NCBI GenBank assembly: GCA_020635455.1
Contig: JACJZT010000004.1
Span: 62,001 to 126,000 of the forward strand
DNA length: 64,000 bases
DNA from: Flavobacteriales bacterium
GTDB lineage: Bacteria > Bacteroidota > Bacteroidia > NS11-12g > UBA9320
Direction: 5' to 3'
The notes below the pieces were generated by a model. That model had not been told where the DNA came from. It worked only from the letters and a program-made list of their open reading frames with translations, and did no database searches. The translations under genes and the position numbers were made by a program. Positions 55,928-64,000 of this stretch are shown in pieces. Position 1 is the first letter of the stretch. Every line of letters begins with the position of its first letter.

Positions 55928-56305
55928 ATGTTTGCGAAAAAAGAAAAAATTGCCAATTTTGGTCCCAGTTTGGTTCTGAATCTTGTTGGAGAAGGAACTG
56001 AAATTCAAGGAGATATTAATTCCGCAGGCGATATTCGGATTGATGGTTTGGTTAAAGGAAATGTGAGTACCAAGGCCAAAATGGTGCTCGGAACCACGGG
56101 CCGTATAGAAGGCGAGGTAAATGCAAACAGCGGTGATGTTTCGGGTTATATAAAAGGAAACCTGATCATTACGGATATGCTTTTTTTAAAATCATCGGGG
56201 CATATTGACGGAAACATAACTACTTCAAAAATGATCGTAGAATCGGGAGGTGAATTCAACGGAAATTGCCATATGCACGGACAAAATACTCTGCCGGTTG
56301 AATAA
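55928..56305 (+). CDS. Bactofilin (polymer-forming cytoskeletal protein)
   Basis: A 125-aa protein that is nearly all one right-handed beta-helix domain: short repeats such as GDINSAGDIRIDGLVKGNV and GTTGRIEGEVNANSGDVSGY. Bactofilins self-assemble into filaments without nucleotide and recruit cell-wall enzymes; the M23 gene directly upstream fits that. The N-terminal EKIANFGPS tail is the usual short membrane-targeting arm. Confidence 0.93.
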   Translation: MFAKKEKIANFGPSLVLNLVGEGTEIQGDINSAGDIRIDGLVKGNVSTKAKMVLGTTGRIEGEVNANSGDVSGYIKGNLIITDMLFLKSSGHIDGNITTSKMIVESGGEFNGNCHMHGQNTLPVE

Positions 56306-56336
56306 AGATTAAAATGACTTTGCTTATTCGGGTAAA

Positions 56337-56543
56337 ATGGATAAGAACAAATCTCCCAATAATTTTATTAAGTACAGCGGGCTTGCCTTTCAAATGATCG
56401 GTGTATTGTTGTTTTTCACCTGGCTGGGCCGAAAAGGAGATGCTTATTTTGAATTTAAGACCCCTTGGTTAACGCTTCTTGCCATAATTTTTGCATTGGT
56501 AGGTGTATTCTATAAGATCATTCTGGACTTTTCAAAAAAGTAA
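56337..56543 (+). CDS. AtpZ/AtpI-family small membrane protein
   Basis: A 68-aa protein with two membrane helices (about residues 13-30 and 42-62) and the YSGLAFQMIGVLLFFTWLG pattern of AtpZ/AtpI, which help assemble the ATP synthase c-ring or carry Mg/Ca. In related genomes, as I recall, it is followed by atpB and the rest of the atp operon. Here the next gene is an unrelated minus-strand membrane protein, so the expected synteny is broken. Confidence 0.88.
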   Translation: MDKNKSPNNFIKYSGLAFQMIGVLLFFTWLGRKGDAYFEFKTPWLTLLAIIFALVGVFYKIILDFSKK

Positions 56544-56846
56544 TAAGTTTTAAGAAGTGTAATACTCCCCATTTTTAAACCAAAAGGATAGGAAAGTTAA
56601 GTTAAAAACTTCATTCAAATCTCTTCTTTTTTTTATTTTCTTTTTTGAATTATTTCAGTTATAAAAATCAGGATTAATTAATGAATTTTTAAACAATCTA
56701 ATGTATTCCTATTTTCATTTTGAAGTTTAAAGGAAACTATTAAACTTTAATCAATATGGCTTAATAACATGTTTTTAGTGGAAGAAATGATTTAAAAGCT
56801 TACTTTATTAACTGCTTTACTAATTCGATTCAAATTAAAATAAGTT
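56544..56846. other. Very AT-rich intergenic region
   Basis: No gene or terminator-quality hairpin was recognised in these 303 bp. The region separates the AtpZ gene from the HTH-membrane fusion, at the point where conserved gene order stops. Confidence 0.5.
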
Positions 56847-57401
56847 TTAGTTTTGGGATAAAAACAGTTTCCTAACAAGCCAAATCAAATACAAAATTGT
56901 TGATATGAGTACACATAGGGGCACCACTATAACGGATAACCCTATTCTAAAAAAATCTCCTCTATTATCATAAAATGTTTCTAAAGGATCGTTATGAAAA
57001 GCTTTGAGGCAATGATCATGCCCATCCACCGGCCAGAAAGTAAAATTTATTACTTTTTGTAATCCCTTCCAAAAGTATACTTGCGAACCAGAACTTCTTA
57101 AGGCAAAATATCCAACTCTGGCTGATATCGTACTGTCAGGATCTCCACCGCAAATAGTATTTCCAAGCTGATCAATTGAAATCAATAGATTCCTGAAGTA
57201 CCCCATAAAACTTCTATCAAAAGTTTTTTTGAATATCACCGGCATATATGTAATTAGCTCATTTTTCCAAACTTGGATTTGATTTGTACTAAGTTTGTAT
57301 TTTATGGATAACTCATCTAAGGTCAGGAGCTCTTTTGCAGCCTCCAAAGCCACCTTTGCCATAAATTCAGGTGTGTATTCGTTTTTTGATTTTTCTTTCA
57401 T
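56847..57401 (-). CDS. Transposase-type HTH fused to a GGDPD-motif membrane protein
   Basis: A 184-aa protein of two unlike parts. Residues 1-58 read as the helix-turn-helix of IS3-family OrfA (YTPEFMAKVALEAA, then LTLDELSIKYKLSTNQIQVW, then the KNEL turn). Residues 70-140 have IDQLGN (76-81), GGDPDSTISARVG (85-97) and a W-x7-HC segment (DGHDHCLKAF). I recall this pattern from small membrane proteins of unknown function in Proteobacteria and their phages. A single membrane helix follows (about 152-176). The frame is intact, so this looks like a domesticated transposase DNA-binding domain joined to a membrane module. The gene stands alone between AT-rich spacers. Function unknown. Confidence 0.8.
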   Translation of the reverse strand: MKEKSKNEYTPEFMAKVALEAAKELLTLDELSIKYKLSTNQIQVWKNELITYMPVIFKKTFDRSFMGYFRNLLISIDQLGNTICGGDPDSTISARVGYFALRSSGSQVYFWKGLQKVINFTFWPVDGHDHCLKAFHNDPLETFYDNRGDFFRIGLSVIVVPLCVLISTILYLIWLVRKLFLSQN

Positions 57402-57531
57402 GATACGAAACGAGAGTTTAGAATTTAAAGAATAATAGTTTCGCTAATATTCTTGCATTAAATAACCAAATGTAATTAAATCAGTTTGATTAATAAAAAT
57501 TTATTGATGTAAAAGATTTGCCTCCAGTGAT

Positions 57532-58569
57532 TTAAATCATGCTGTTCCTCAGCAAAATAAACCCATGTTGCCTACCTTTATAGGTATTGTAGATCAATAC
57601 GTTCTTTAAGTCTCTACTGCTTTTTCTTTTCAAATAAGGATTTGGGATGCTGCCCCTTTTTATTGCTTCGCAAACCAGCCATAATGCACAGGCAATAGAT
57701 GTCGGAAATTCACCGAAGACATGTTTAAAACGAGCTATTCCGGCTTCCGGAGAGATCTGACTTTCAACAAATTCATAAAAATGCCTTAACCTAATGTCTC
57801 CATTTTCACCCGAAAGAAACAGATCGACTTCTTCCGGTTCAATTCCACCTTTTATAAGTACGGCGTTGTAAGCATCCTTCAGTGAACTTTCCTCTTCAAA
57901 ATGACCCATTTCAATTGCCAGGATCTCACAAATCGCATTTGAACCATCCCCACCGGCAAGAAACATGGCAACCCCTTCACCGGCAATAGTTCCGGCTGTA
58001 TTGCTTTCGTATAAGGAGAGGTTGTTAACGGTTTCTTTCTTGTAGGCGTTTGCATGTATCTCAATGTTTCGATTGTAATCCGAAATTTCATCCAAACCAC
58101 CCAGCAAATAATTCTTTCCCGGATCTTCCTTTATTTTCATGTACACATCCAGAAGTGCATTCTCAAACGCCAGTCCGCGATGTACATGCGTAATATTATA
58201 ACCGTTATTGGAACCGAGAAGCCCTATTTGCGCAGCGACTGCATTATTGGTGCTTTGAACAAAATTGGTAGGAGTAAGCCTTCCCTCATCATATTTTACG
58301 ATCTGGTTCAAAAACTTAATGCAATCCTCCATACCACCATTTGCTGTACCAATCACTATTCCATCTACTTCTGAACGAAGAATAGGTAGTGATGCTCCAA
58401 CTCCCATTCGAACCGCCTTTCCCATCCTGCGCAGAACTCCCGTTGGAATTTCCGAATACTTTGGCTCCTTAGCGAATAAGGCATTATCTACAGATTCAGG
58501 AATGTACGAGAGATCAGGCTTATCCGGATCATGCTGAGCTGAAATACTATTGCATTGAATAATATACAT
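57532..58569 (-). CDS. Ketosynthase-like chain-length factor, no catalytic Cys
   Basis: The 345-aa protein has the ketoacyl synthase fold, with GTANGGMEDC, FVQSTNNAVAAQIGL and GLDEISDYN segments. At the position of the nucleophilic Cys it reads THVHRGLAFENALLD (His130 in VHRG). That is how I remember the chain-length-factor ketosynthases of flexirubin and aryl polyene clusters. Such proteins pair with an active FabF-type enzyme. The only such enzyme in the window is at 14067-15263, about 42 kb away. It is the last gene of a minus-strand run and is followed by a 12-bp palindrome over its stop codon. Confidence 0.83.
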   Translation of the reverse strand: MYIIQCNSISAQHDPDKPDLSYIPESVDNALFAKEPKYSEIPTGVLRRMGKAVRMGVGASLPILRSEVDGIVIGTANGGMEDCIKFLNQIVKYDEGRLTPTNFVQSTNNAVAAQIGLLGSNNGYNITHVHRGLAFENALLDVYMKIKEDPGKNYLLGGLDEISDYNRNIEIHANAYKKETVNNLSLYESNTAGTIAGEGVAMFLAGGDGSNAICEILAIEMGHFEEESSLKDAYNAVLIKGGIEPEEVDLFLSGENGDIRLRHFYEFVESQISPEAGIARFKHVFGEFPTSIACALWLVCEAIKRGSIPNPYLKRKSSRDLKNVLIYNTYKGRQHGFILLRNSMI

Positions 58570-58597
58570 GAGTGGTGCATTTCATTAATGCGGAAAC

Positions 58598-58768
58598 TTA
58601 AACCTCTTTTTTATCCGATTGGTCTTTCTTTTCCTTTTCCGCTTTTTCCTTCTCCTGTTTTTTCCAGAAGTTTCTAAAGATCAAATAAACCCCAATAAAC
58701 GTAATGGCGGTTATTACCACTTCCGACAACAACATCTGGTTTACAAATTCTTCTTTGCTTGGTTCCAA
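58598..58768 (-). CDS. Small single-helix membrane protein
   Basis: A 56-aa open frame from TTG 58768, four bases after the upstream stop. It has one membrane helix (about residues 14-32, LSEVVITAITFIGVYLIF) and a strongly charged Lys/Glu tail. Position, spacing and composition all look real, although it has no ATG before residue 12. It may stabilise or anchor a neighbour; function unknown. Confidence 0.6.
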   Translation of the reverse strand: MEPSKEEFVNQMLLSEVVITAITFIGVYLIFRNFWKKQEKEKAEKEKKDQSDKKEV

Positions 58769-58772
58769 CGTA

Positions 58773-61118
58773 TTACTTTTTAATAAATTTCTGAATCAAA
58801 ATTGAATCTTCAAAATTAAGCTTAATGTAATAAAGACCTGAGTTAATTTTGGAAACGTCAATTGTGGTATCGTTCTCCAATTTTCCCTGCAGACAGATCC
58901 TTGCACTGAGATCGGTTATTTCCCAGGATCCTTCACCGGGATCACTAAGTATATGAACAACATCCATTCCGGGATTAGGGAAGATCTTAACCCTTAACCT
59001 TTCTGCTGTTTTAACATTAACAGGTTTAAAAAGCTCGATCGAACTGCTGTCGCTGCAAAGATCATACGAAGGATTTTCAACTTTTATCCTGTATAAACCA
59101 AATCTATTGGTACCTATATTAACCTTTAAAACTGAATCGGTAACCTGGTTTTGCTGAAGTACGCCGTTCAACCACCATTTATAGTTAAATCCGGATCGAT
59201 AATTCGTAAGATATACGGTTGTGTCCATACTTTTTAAAACCGGTTTTTCCGGAGTTTCAACATTATTGATCCTCAGCCCTACCGAGTCGGAACAATTATA
59301 CAGCGTATCCTTTGCCGTCAAAACAAAGTCGAATATTCCACTATTGCTGCTGCTAAAGTAGGCTTGAATTTCATTGTACTGACTTAAATTCATTTTTGGT
59401 TTCCAGGAATAAACAATTCTGTCCTGAATTCCTTTATCAAGATTACCAACCAATTGAATGCTTGAATTTGTACAACCGATTCGGAGAGGCACAAAGGTTG
59501 ACACTTCAGGTCTTTCAGTTGCATTCACATACAAGGTATCTTCAGATGCACAATTTCCACCTAAGGAAACTATTTTCACCCATATGGTATCGTTGCTTTT
59601 TACAATATAAGAGGGATTAAAACCGCTTAACATTCCCGGATAAATCACGCTGTGCCACTGAATGGTTGTAGCATCCATCGAATCTCCTCCAAGGCTGATC
59701 ACATTGCCTTCACAAGCGGTATGAACGTTCTTAAACGGAATGTCAATTGCCGTTCTTCCTTCCAAAATAGTGGAATCTGACGATATACAGGTACTTTCAG
59801 TGGATCTTTTGATCAATTTTAGGGTTCCTCCCGTCTTAAAGGTATCCGTATAAAATGCCGACACCGAATCCGTCAAGTTCTTGTTAAAATACCATGAATA
59901 CCTGCAAGCACCTGAATCCGGGTCATTTTTTAAACCAAAATTCAGTAAGGATGGAATGCAAAAGGTAATTGAGTCTTTTTGAAGTTTGCTTTGAGGTACA
60001 TGAGGAACATAAACATCAAGGCTATTATAACTAATTACCGGAGGACTGGTGCTTCTGAGCCGGATCTGATATCCTTTACCTTTAAATCGCTTACTTTCCG
60101 GAAGAGTAAGTTTCATGTAAACAGGTTCAATAACATCTTTAATGCTTCCCAGTCTGACAGGGTTGAGAAAACCTCCCTTCTCATCCGAAAGTTCTGCGTA
60201 GAAATAATTACTGGGATTATAGGTCCCCTTGCCCTTAAACTGCTGATTAACCTGAATGTAAAAACTGTCACCGGGGCATGCCGCACTGTCAACGTCATTC
60301 AGATACATCAAATGAAGGCTGTGAAATTCAACCTTATTACAATTTGAACAGGCCAGAACCATCAAATCGTAGAAACGGTTAAAATACAAACCGGCTGGAT
60401 TGCTGTAAATTGCGAGACCCTTTTCATTATCAAAGGCCGGGTCAAGTCTGTAAAAATAATTGTCACCCCAGCTGCTTGCATAAAAATTCCCCTGCAAGTC
60501 TTCTTCCAAGCTGTTAATGAGATCGATCTTCGTTTTGCGTATCAAATTAACGTTTCCATTACTCCGGTTCACACTGTAAATTTCCGAACCAAGAGTATCT
60601 GTGGCAACCAGTAAACGGTTTTTGCTATCAAACAACAATGCCTTGGGATTTCTTAAAGCAGTAGATAATACGGTAATGGTTGGTGTATAAAACGGTGGAC
60701 CTCCGACTACAACTTTAAAGATCTTATGGGCCTTGGTATCGCTAATGTAAAAGGTTCCGGCCTGAGTTTTATCGGCTTCAGCATCCTCGAGTTCAAGGGC
60801 ACCCGAAACCGGAAATTTGGCAACAAGGGAATATGCTGAAGTTTCATATACCTTTATTTCATTGCTGTCCAGGATCAATAAGCCTGAATATGGGCCAAAG
60901 GTGGCAAATAAGAGATCTTTCGGCCCGGTTAAACCGGTAATGATGTCTTTTGTGTTAAAATTAGAATCCAGTAAGGTTACCGTTTTTCCAACTGTATTGG
61001 TTATAAAATACGACTTGGAAGCGGAATCGTATGCAATACTGTTTGGTTTGTTATAGGACCATGCAGAAAAAATAAATAAAAATAAATTGATAAACAGAAT
61101 GTTGAATCTCATACTCAT
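58773..61118 (-). CDS. Secreted NHL/propeller protein, T9SS cargo
   Basis: The 781-aa protein has a signal peptide (about 1-22) and an N-terminal beta-propeller of SMP-30/NHL look (about 25-260, with repeated LLFDSKNRLLVATDT-like blades). Several Ig/PKD-like domains contain paired Cys (about 280-690). The C-terminal T9SS type A sorting domain runs from VKIFPNPGMD to ILIQKFIKK. No catalytic motif is seen; a surface adhesin or sensor is plausible. It lies 15 bp after the SDR gene in the same run. Confidence 0.87.
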   Translation of the reverse strand: MSMRFNILFINLFLFIFSAWSYNKPNSIAYDSASKSYFITNTVGKTVTLLDSNFNTKDIITGLTGPKDLLFATFGPYSGLLILDSNEIKVYETSAYSLVAKFPVSGALELEDAEADKTQAGTFYISDTKAHKIFKVVVGGPPFYTPTITVLSTALRNPKALLFDSKNRLLVATDTLGSEIYSVNRSNGNVNLIRKTKIDLINSLEEDLQGNFYASSWGDNYFYRLDPAFDNEKGLAIYSNPAGLYFNRFYDLMVLACSNCNKVEFHSLHLMYLNDVDSAACPGDSFYIQVNQQFKGKGTYNPSNYFYAELSDEKGGFLNPVRLGSIKDVIEPVYMKLTLPESKRFKGKGYQIRLRSTSPPVISYNSLDVYVPHVPQSKLQKDSITFCIPSLLNFGLKNDPDSGACRYSWYFNKNLTDSVSAFYTDTFKTGGTLKLIKRSTESTCISSDSTILEGRTAIDIPFKNVHTACEGNVISLGGDSMDATTIQWHSVIYPGMLSGFNPSYIVKSNDTIWVKIVSLGGNCASEDTLYVNATERPEVSTFVPLRIGCTNSSIQLVGNLDKGIQDRIVYSWKPKMNLSQYNEIQAYFSSSNSGIFDFVLTAKDTLYNCSDSVGLRINNVETPEKPVLKSMDTTVYLTNYRSGFNYKWWLNGVLQQNQVTDSVLKVNIGTNRFGLYRIKVENPSYDLCSDSSSIELFKPVNVKTAERLRVKIFPNPGMDVVHILSDPGEGSWEITDLSARICLQGKLENDTTIDVSKINSGLYYIKLNFEDSILIQKFIKK

Positions 61119-61133
61119 CAGATTATCCTTAAA

Positions 61134-62060
61134 TCAGATTTGTTGCTTTGGAGCTGTAAATAAATCAAATTGCTTCTGAACCACTTCGATCCCTTCTTCA
61201 AAACTATGTGGATCGTAACCCAATTCACGTACCGCCTTCGAAATATCAAAGCCCGTTACAGGGGGTCTTTTGGCCGGTTGTTTTAAAGTTTGACTGCTCA
61301 CTCTTGTCACATTTTCCATATTAAAACCAAAAAATACGGCTACCCGTTCCACCAATTGATAAATGTTCATGTAATCCTTTCCGGAAATGTTATAAACTCC
61401 CTCGGCACTCTTGTCTTCAATCAAATAGCAACCCATGGCTAGATCTTCGGCTAAAGTAGGGGTTCGGTATTGATCATCTACCACACTGATCGGTTTCTTA
61501 TTTTCAAGAGAATCTTTGGCCCATAATACGATATTGCTTCGGCTCATATCTGCAACCAGTCCATAAACCAGAACGGTTCGTGCAATCGACCATTTTTGAG
61601 AATTTTCCATGATGTACTGTTCAGCTTTGAGTTTGGAATCACCATAAAAACTGAGTGGGTTCGGTTCTGAATCCTCGGGATAGGGCCCCTTGGTACCATC
61701 AAAAATAAAATCGGTAGATAAATGAATAAGGTGAGCATTTATTTCATTTGCAGCATTTACAACATTCTTAACCGCATCGATATTCTGACGCACACATTCA
61801 TCGTGGTTTAATTCACATGCATCCACATTGGTCATTGCCGCTGTATGGATCACGCAATCGGGCCTGTATTTTTTAAACACTTCCAGTACCTCATCATAAT
61901 TTGTGGTATCAAGGGTTTCGTATATGTACCCATCCTTTTCCGGATATCGGTCAGGGCCACGTCCGGTGGCAATTAATTCCTTAGTACTTTTGGCACGATA
62001 AATATTGGTAAGTTTTTGACCGAGCAGGCCATTGCTTCCGGTAATCAACACTTTCTTCAT
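61134..62060 (-). CDS. dTDP-4-dehydrorhamnose reductase-like SDR
   Basis: The 308-aa extended short-chain dehydrogenase has the nucleotide loop GSNGLLG (residues 8-14), the LSTDFIFDG motif around Ser115/Thr116, and the catalytic Tyr139-x3-Lys143. Sequence order matches RfbD/RmlD, which makes dTDP-L-rhamnose, but no rmlA, B or C genes are adjacent, so another nucleotide sugar or substrate is possible. It is four bases after the GSCFA gene. Confidence 0.85.
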   Translation of the reverse strand: MKKVLITGSNGLLGQKLTNIYRAKSTKELIATGRGPDRYPEKDGYIYETLDTTNYDEVLEVFKKYRPDCVIHTAAMTNVDACELNHDECVRQNIDAVKNVVNAANEINAHLIHLSTDFIFDGTKGPYPEDSEPNPLSFYGDSKLKAEQYIMENSQKWSIARTVLVYGLVADMSRSNIVLWAKDSLENKKPISVVDDQYRTPTLAEDLAMGCYLIEDKSAEGVYNISGKDYMNIYQLVERVAVFFGFNMENVTRVSSQTLKQPAKRPPVTGFDISKAVRELGYDPHSFEEGIEVVQKQFDLFTAPKQQI

Positions 62061-62064
62061 GGTT

Positions 62065-62997
62065 TTATTTATATCTTTCTAAATATTCTTCAATTCTCTT
62101 TTTTAAACCCGGGTTATTCACTTCAATTTCCGATTTGTTTCTGTGATTAAGGTCGCGGCTAATTTTAAAAGCAGCTTTTACCTTTTCGATCGAACTTTCC
62201 GTAAAATAGATTTCCTGGAATCTTTCCCAGATATAGTCGGTCGCCATGGCATTGGGATGCATAAAGTCTCTTTCATAAAACCGATAATCGCGCAATTCTT
62301 CCGTAACAATTTCGTAAGAAGGAAAATAAAATACACCCTCACCTGCGTTCTGAAGTTTTTGCATAAGTGAAACGATCAGGATCGATTTACTTCTTAGATT
62401 TTCAAGTACTCCATCTCTTAAATGTTTCACAGGACTAATGGTAAAAATGATCTTCAGGTCCGGATTGAATTTTTGAAGAGCCTTAATTATTTCATCGAGT
62501 TCAATGCTCACTTCATCAACGGTCATCAATTCTTTCTTAAAATTGGAGTTGGGGATCTTATGGCAGTTGGCGACAACTTTTCCGGTTTCAAGATAACGGT
62601 ATATCCAGGCAGTGCTGAGTGTTACAATTACGACTCCTTGTTTCTTTAAAAAAACATTTGCTTCTTTTAGAGATCCATTTATTCTGTTATGAAGTTCCAT
62701 GACTTCTAAACCAGAGAATTTTCCGTGATGGTCTGGCGATACAAAACGTTTTTCGTGAGTAAAAATAAATTCATTTGCATCGTATAATTCCAGATCCAGG
62801 ATTCTTTTAATTGCCAAACCAATTGAAACCGGATTGTAAAGTATGCCAAAAGGATTTAGACAAACCTCATATCCCGACGAGCTTATTTTTTGACCAATGT
62901 TTTCTGAAAAACAGGAACCGATCATGAAAAAATGTTCATCAGGTTTGATGAATTTATCAGGAAGCAATGGAAATTTTATTGAAAGTTCCGGAGCCAT
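62065..62997 (-). CDS. GSCFA-domain protein
   Basis: A 310-aa protein with the namesake motif as GSCFSENIG (residues 27-35), where the Ser is the likely nucleophile of a GDSL/SGNH-like hydrolase. Further conserved blocks are NPFGILYNP and FHPNAM-like DFMHPNAMATDYIWERF near residue 245, with the His of the dyad. The family is common in Bacteroidota and probably acts on acyl groups or surface glycans; the substrate is unknown. A one-mismatch promoter box (63006-63013) lies just upstream. Confidence 0.9.
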   Translation of the reverse strand: MAPELSIKFPLLPDKFIKPDEHFFMIGSCFSENIGQKISSSGYEVCLNPFGILYNPVSIGLAIKRILDLELYDANEFIFTHEKRFVSPDHHGKFSGLEVMELHNRINGSLKEANVFLKKQGVVIVTLSTAWIYRYLETGKVVANCHKIPNSNFKKELMTVDEVSIELDEIIKALQKFNPDLKIIFTISPVKHLRDGVLENLRSKSILIVSLMQKLQNAGEGVFYFPSYEIVTEELRDYRFYERDFMHPNAMATDYIWERFQEIYFTESSIEKVKAAFKISRDLNHRNKSEIEVNNPGLKKRIEEYLERYK

Positions 62998-63052
62998 AGA
63001 AGTTTCAAATATCCGATAAAAGAAAGGATAATGGGTAAGCTACAGGAAAATA

Positions 63053-64000
63053 CTATTGAAAGGGATCCGAAAATTTCGGGTTGCTGATCAAATCATAATC
63101 CGTCAATGAATTTAAAAATGCCAGCAGAGCTTTGGTGTCTTGTGGAGTTAATTTGTTCAGTGTACCCTGTTGCATAAATTCGAAGGAAATATTCCTGGAA
63201 TTTAAATTTGATTTAACACCTTCATCGTAAAATTCAAGGACCTCCTCAAGCGTTTTAAACCTTCCGTCATGCATATAAGGAGATGAGAGGGCAACATTTC
63301 TCAGGCTGGGAGTTTTGAATTTACCTTCATGATTCTTGATTTTTGTAAAACCACCCAATCCATTATCCTTAAACTGACCGCCCTGATTTGAAACAAAATC
63401 CAATCCTGTGTTGTGTGAGAGATTATCTGTAAATAAAGAGGTTGAATGGCAATTGAAGCAACCTTTCTGCCCCGCCAGTTCAAATCCTCTTTTCTCTAGA
63501 TCGGTAAGGGCAAGTTCACCTCGCTTGGCTTTATCAAATCGTGAATTATCTGAAACAATGGTCTTAAGGAATTGTTCAAGTGCCATTGCCATTTTTTCAA
63601 CGGTAATTTCTTCGGTGCCGAAAGCATTCCTGAACTTGTCTTTATAATCCTGAAGCTTTTTTAATTTTTCAACTACCTGCTCTGGTGTGGTGTTCATTTC
63701 CAAAGGGTTCTCGATCGGCATCAAAACCAATTGTTTTAACCTCTGGGCTCTGCTGTCCCAAAAAAGGCTGTCAAACCACATCAGGTTAAAGGTCGGCATT
63801 GAATTTCGTGTCCCGAGCTGCTTTACGGTACCTTCACTAAAAACCTTATTATTGTCGGTAAAAGCCATGGCCTGATTGTGGCAAGAACCGCAACTTATGC
63901 TATTGTTTTCCGAGAGCAATTTATCGTAGAATAAAAATCTGCCGAGCTCTACGCCTGCCCTGCTTAAAGGGTTGTCGGCATGTTCAACGATCGGTGGCAT
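63053..64000 (-). CDS. Di-haem cytochrome c peroxidase, 5' end outside window
   Basis: At least 315 aa of a CcpA/MauG-family periplasmic enzyme. It has two haem c motifs, CGSCH (residues 37-41 of the visible part) and CFNCH (about 180), and the typical HDGRFKTLEEVLEFYDEG near the C-terminus. It reduces hydrogen peroxide with electrons from cytochrome c or quinol-linked donors. The visible Met is at the very edge. A signal peptide would be expected further upstream, so the true start probably lies beyond base 64000. Confidence 0.93.
   Translation of the reverse strand: MPPIVEHADNPLSRAGVELGRFLFYDKLLSENNSISCGSCHNQAMAFTDNNKVFSEGTVKQLGTRNSMPTFNLMWFDSLFWDSRAQRLKQLVLMPIENPLEMNTTPEQVVEKLKKLQDYKDKFRNAFGTEEITVEKMAMALEQFLKTIVSDNSRFDKAKRGELALTDLEKRGFELAGQKGCFNCHSTSLFTDNLSHNTGLDFVSNQGGQFKDNGLGGFTKIKNHEGKFKTPSLRNVALSSPYMHDGRFKTLEEVLEFYDEGVKSNLNSRNISFEFMQQGTLNKLTPQDTKALLAFLNSLTDYDLISNPKFSDPFQ

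Noticed and set aside
57528..57539. Perfect 12-bp palindrome TGATTTAAATCA at the end of the chain-length-factor gene
   Set aside because: It is AT-rich, overlaps the stop codon and has no T run; chance is likely in such sequence.
1..64000. Search for tRNA, rRNA, CRISPR arrays, complete IS elements, integrases and phage structural genes
   Set aside because: Intergenic spaces are short and none showed the needed folds, repeats or terminal inverted repeats; the only mobile-element trace is the HTH part of the 56847-57401 protein.

Overview
The window is chromosomal DNA of a member of the phylum Bacteroidota. Supporting signs are several proteins ending in type IX secretion (T9SS) sorting domains, a SprE/PorW-like and a PorU2-like T9SS protein, a GSCFA protein, repeated promoter boxes of the Bacteroidota form TAnnTTTG, absence of obvious Shine-Dalgarno sites, and the ileS-dksA-lspA and thrS-infC-rpmI-rplT gene orders. 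Class or family cannot be fixed from the sequence alone. No rRNA, tRNA, CRISPR array, complete IS element or prophage was seen.

Region 1 (1-15.3 kb) is specialised metabolism. On the minus strand lie two nonribosomal peptide synthetase (NRPS) genes: a C-A-T protein (4161-7295) and a TubC-C-A-T-E protein (4152 to beyond base 1). Hand-read specificity codes suggest Ala, then Asp followed by epimerisation. Diverging from them on the plus strand is a nine-gene operon of the flexirubin/dialkylresorcinol type: exported protein, DarA, DarB, conserved unknown, BtrH-like acyltransferase, ABC ATPase, ABC permease, acyl carrier protein, ketosynthase. It lacks the usual reductase, dehydratase and aryl-starter genes. 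A partner ketosynthase without the catalytic Cys sits about 42 kb away (57532-58569).

Region 2 (15.3-24.7 kb) is housekeeping on the minus strand: ileS-dksA-like-lspA, then an operon of inositol monophosphatase, secreted PGRP amidase, RidA and an MMPL/RND exporter. Region 3 (24.8-32.5 kb) is a glycosyltransferase island with genes on both strands. Region 4 (32.5-45.3 kb) holds a giant gingipain-fold protein, a CoA-transferase pair, mdh, a secreted protein, a DMT permease, an ABC exporter and hflX. Region 5 (45.3-48.8 kb) is thrS-infC-rpmI-rplT, where infC probably starts at a non-AUG codon and L20 has a long tail.

Region 6 (49-64 kb) is more accessory. It contains a secreted protein with a striking 12-residue Cys/His repeat, a cupin, the SprE/PorW gene diverging from M23 peptidase-bactofilin-AtpZ, a membrane protein fused to a transposase-type helix-turn-helix, and a minus-strand run of di-haem peroxidase, GSCFA protein, dTDP-rhamnose-reductase-like SDR, T9SS cargo, tiny membrane protein and the orphan ketosynthase-like protein.

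In several places a TAnnTTTG promoter box overlaps or follows the first possible TTG start codon. I moved starts downstream there (ileS, scoA, thrS, GT39 gene). The most unusual items are the Cys/His-repeat protein, the NRPS/dar locus with GC-rich adenylation cores, the HTH-membrane fusion, and the infC start.
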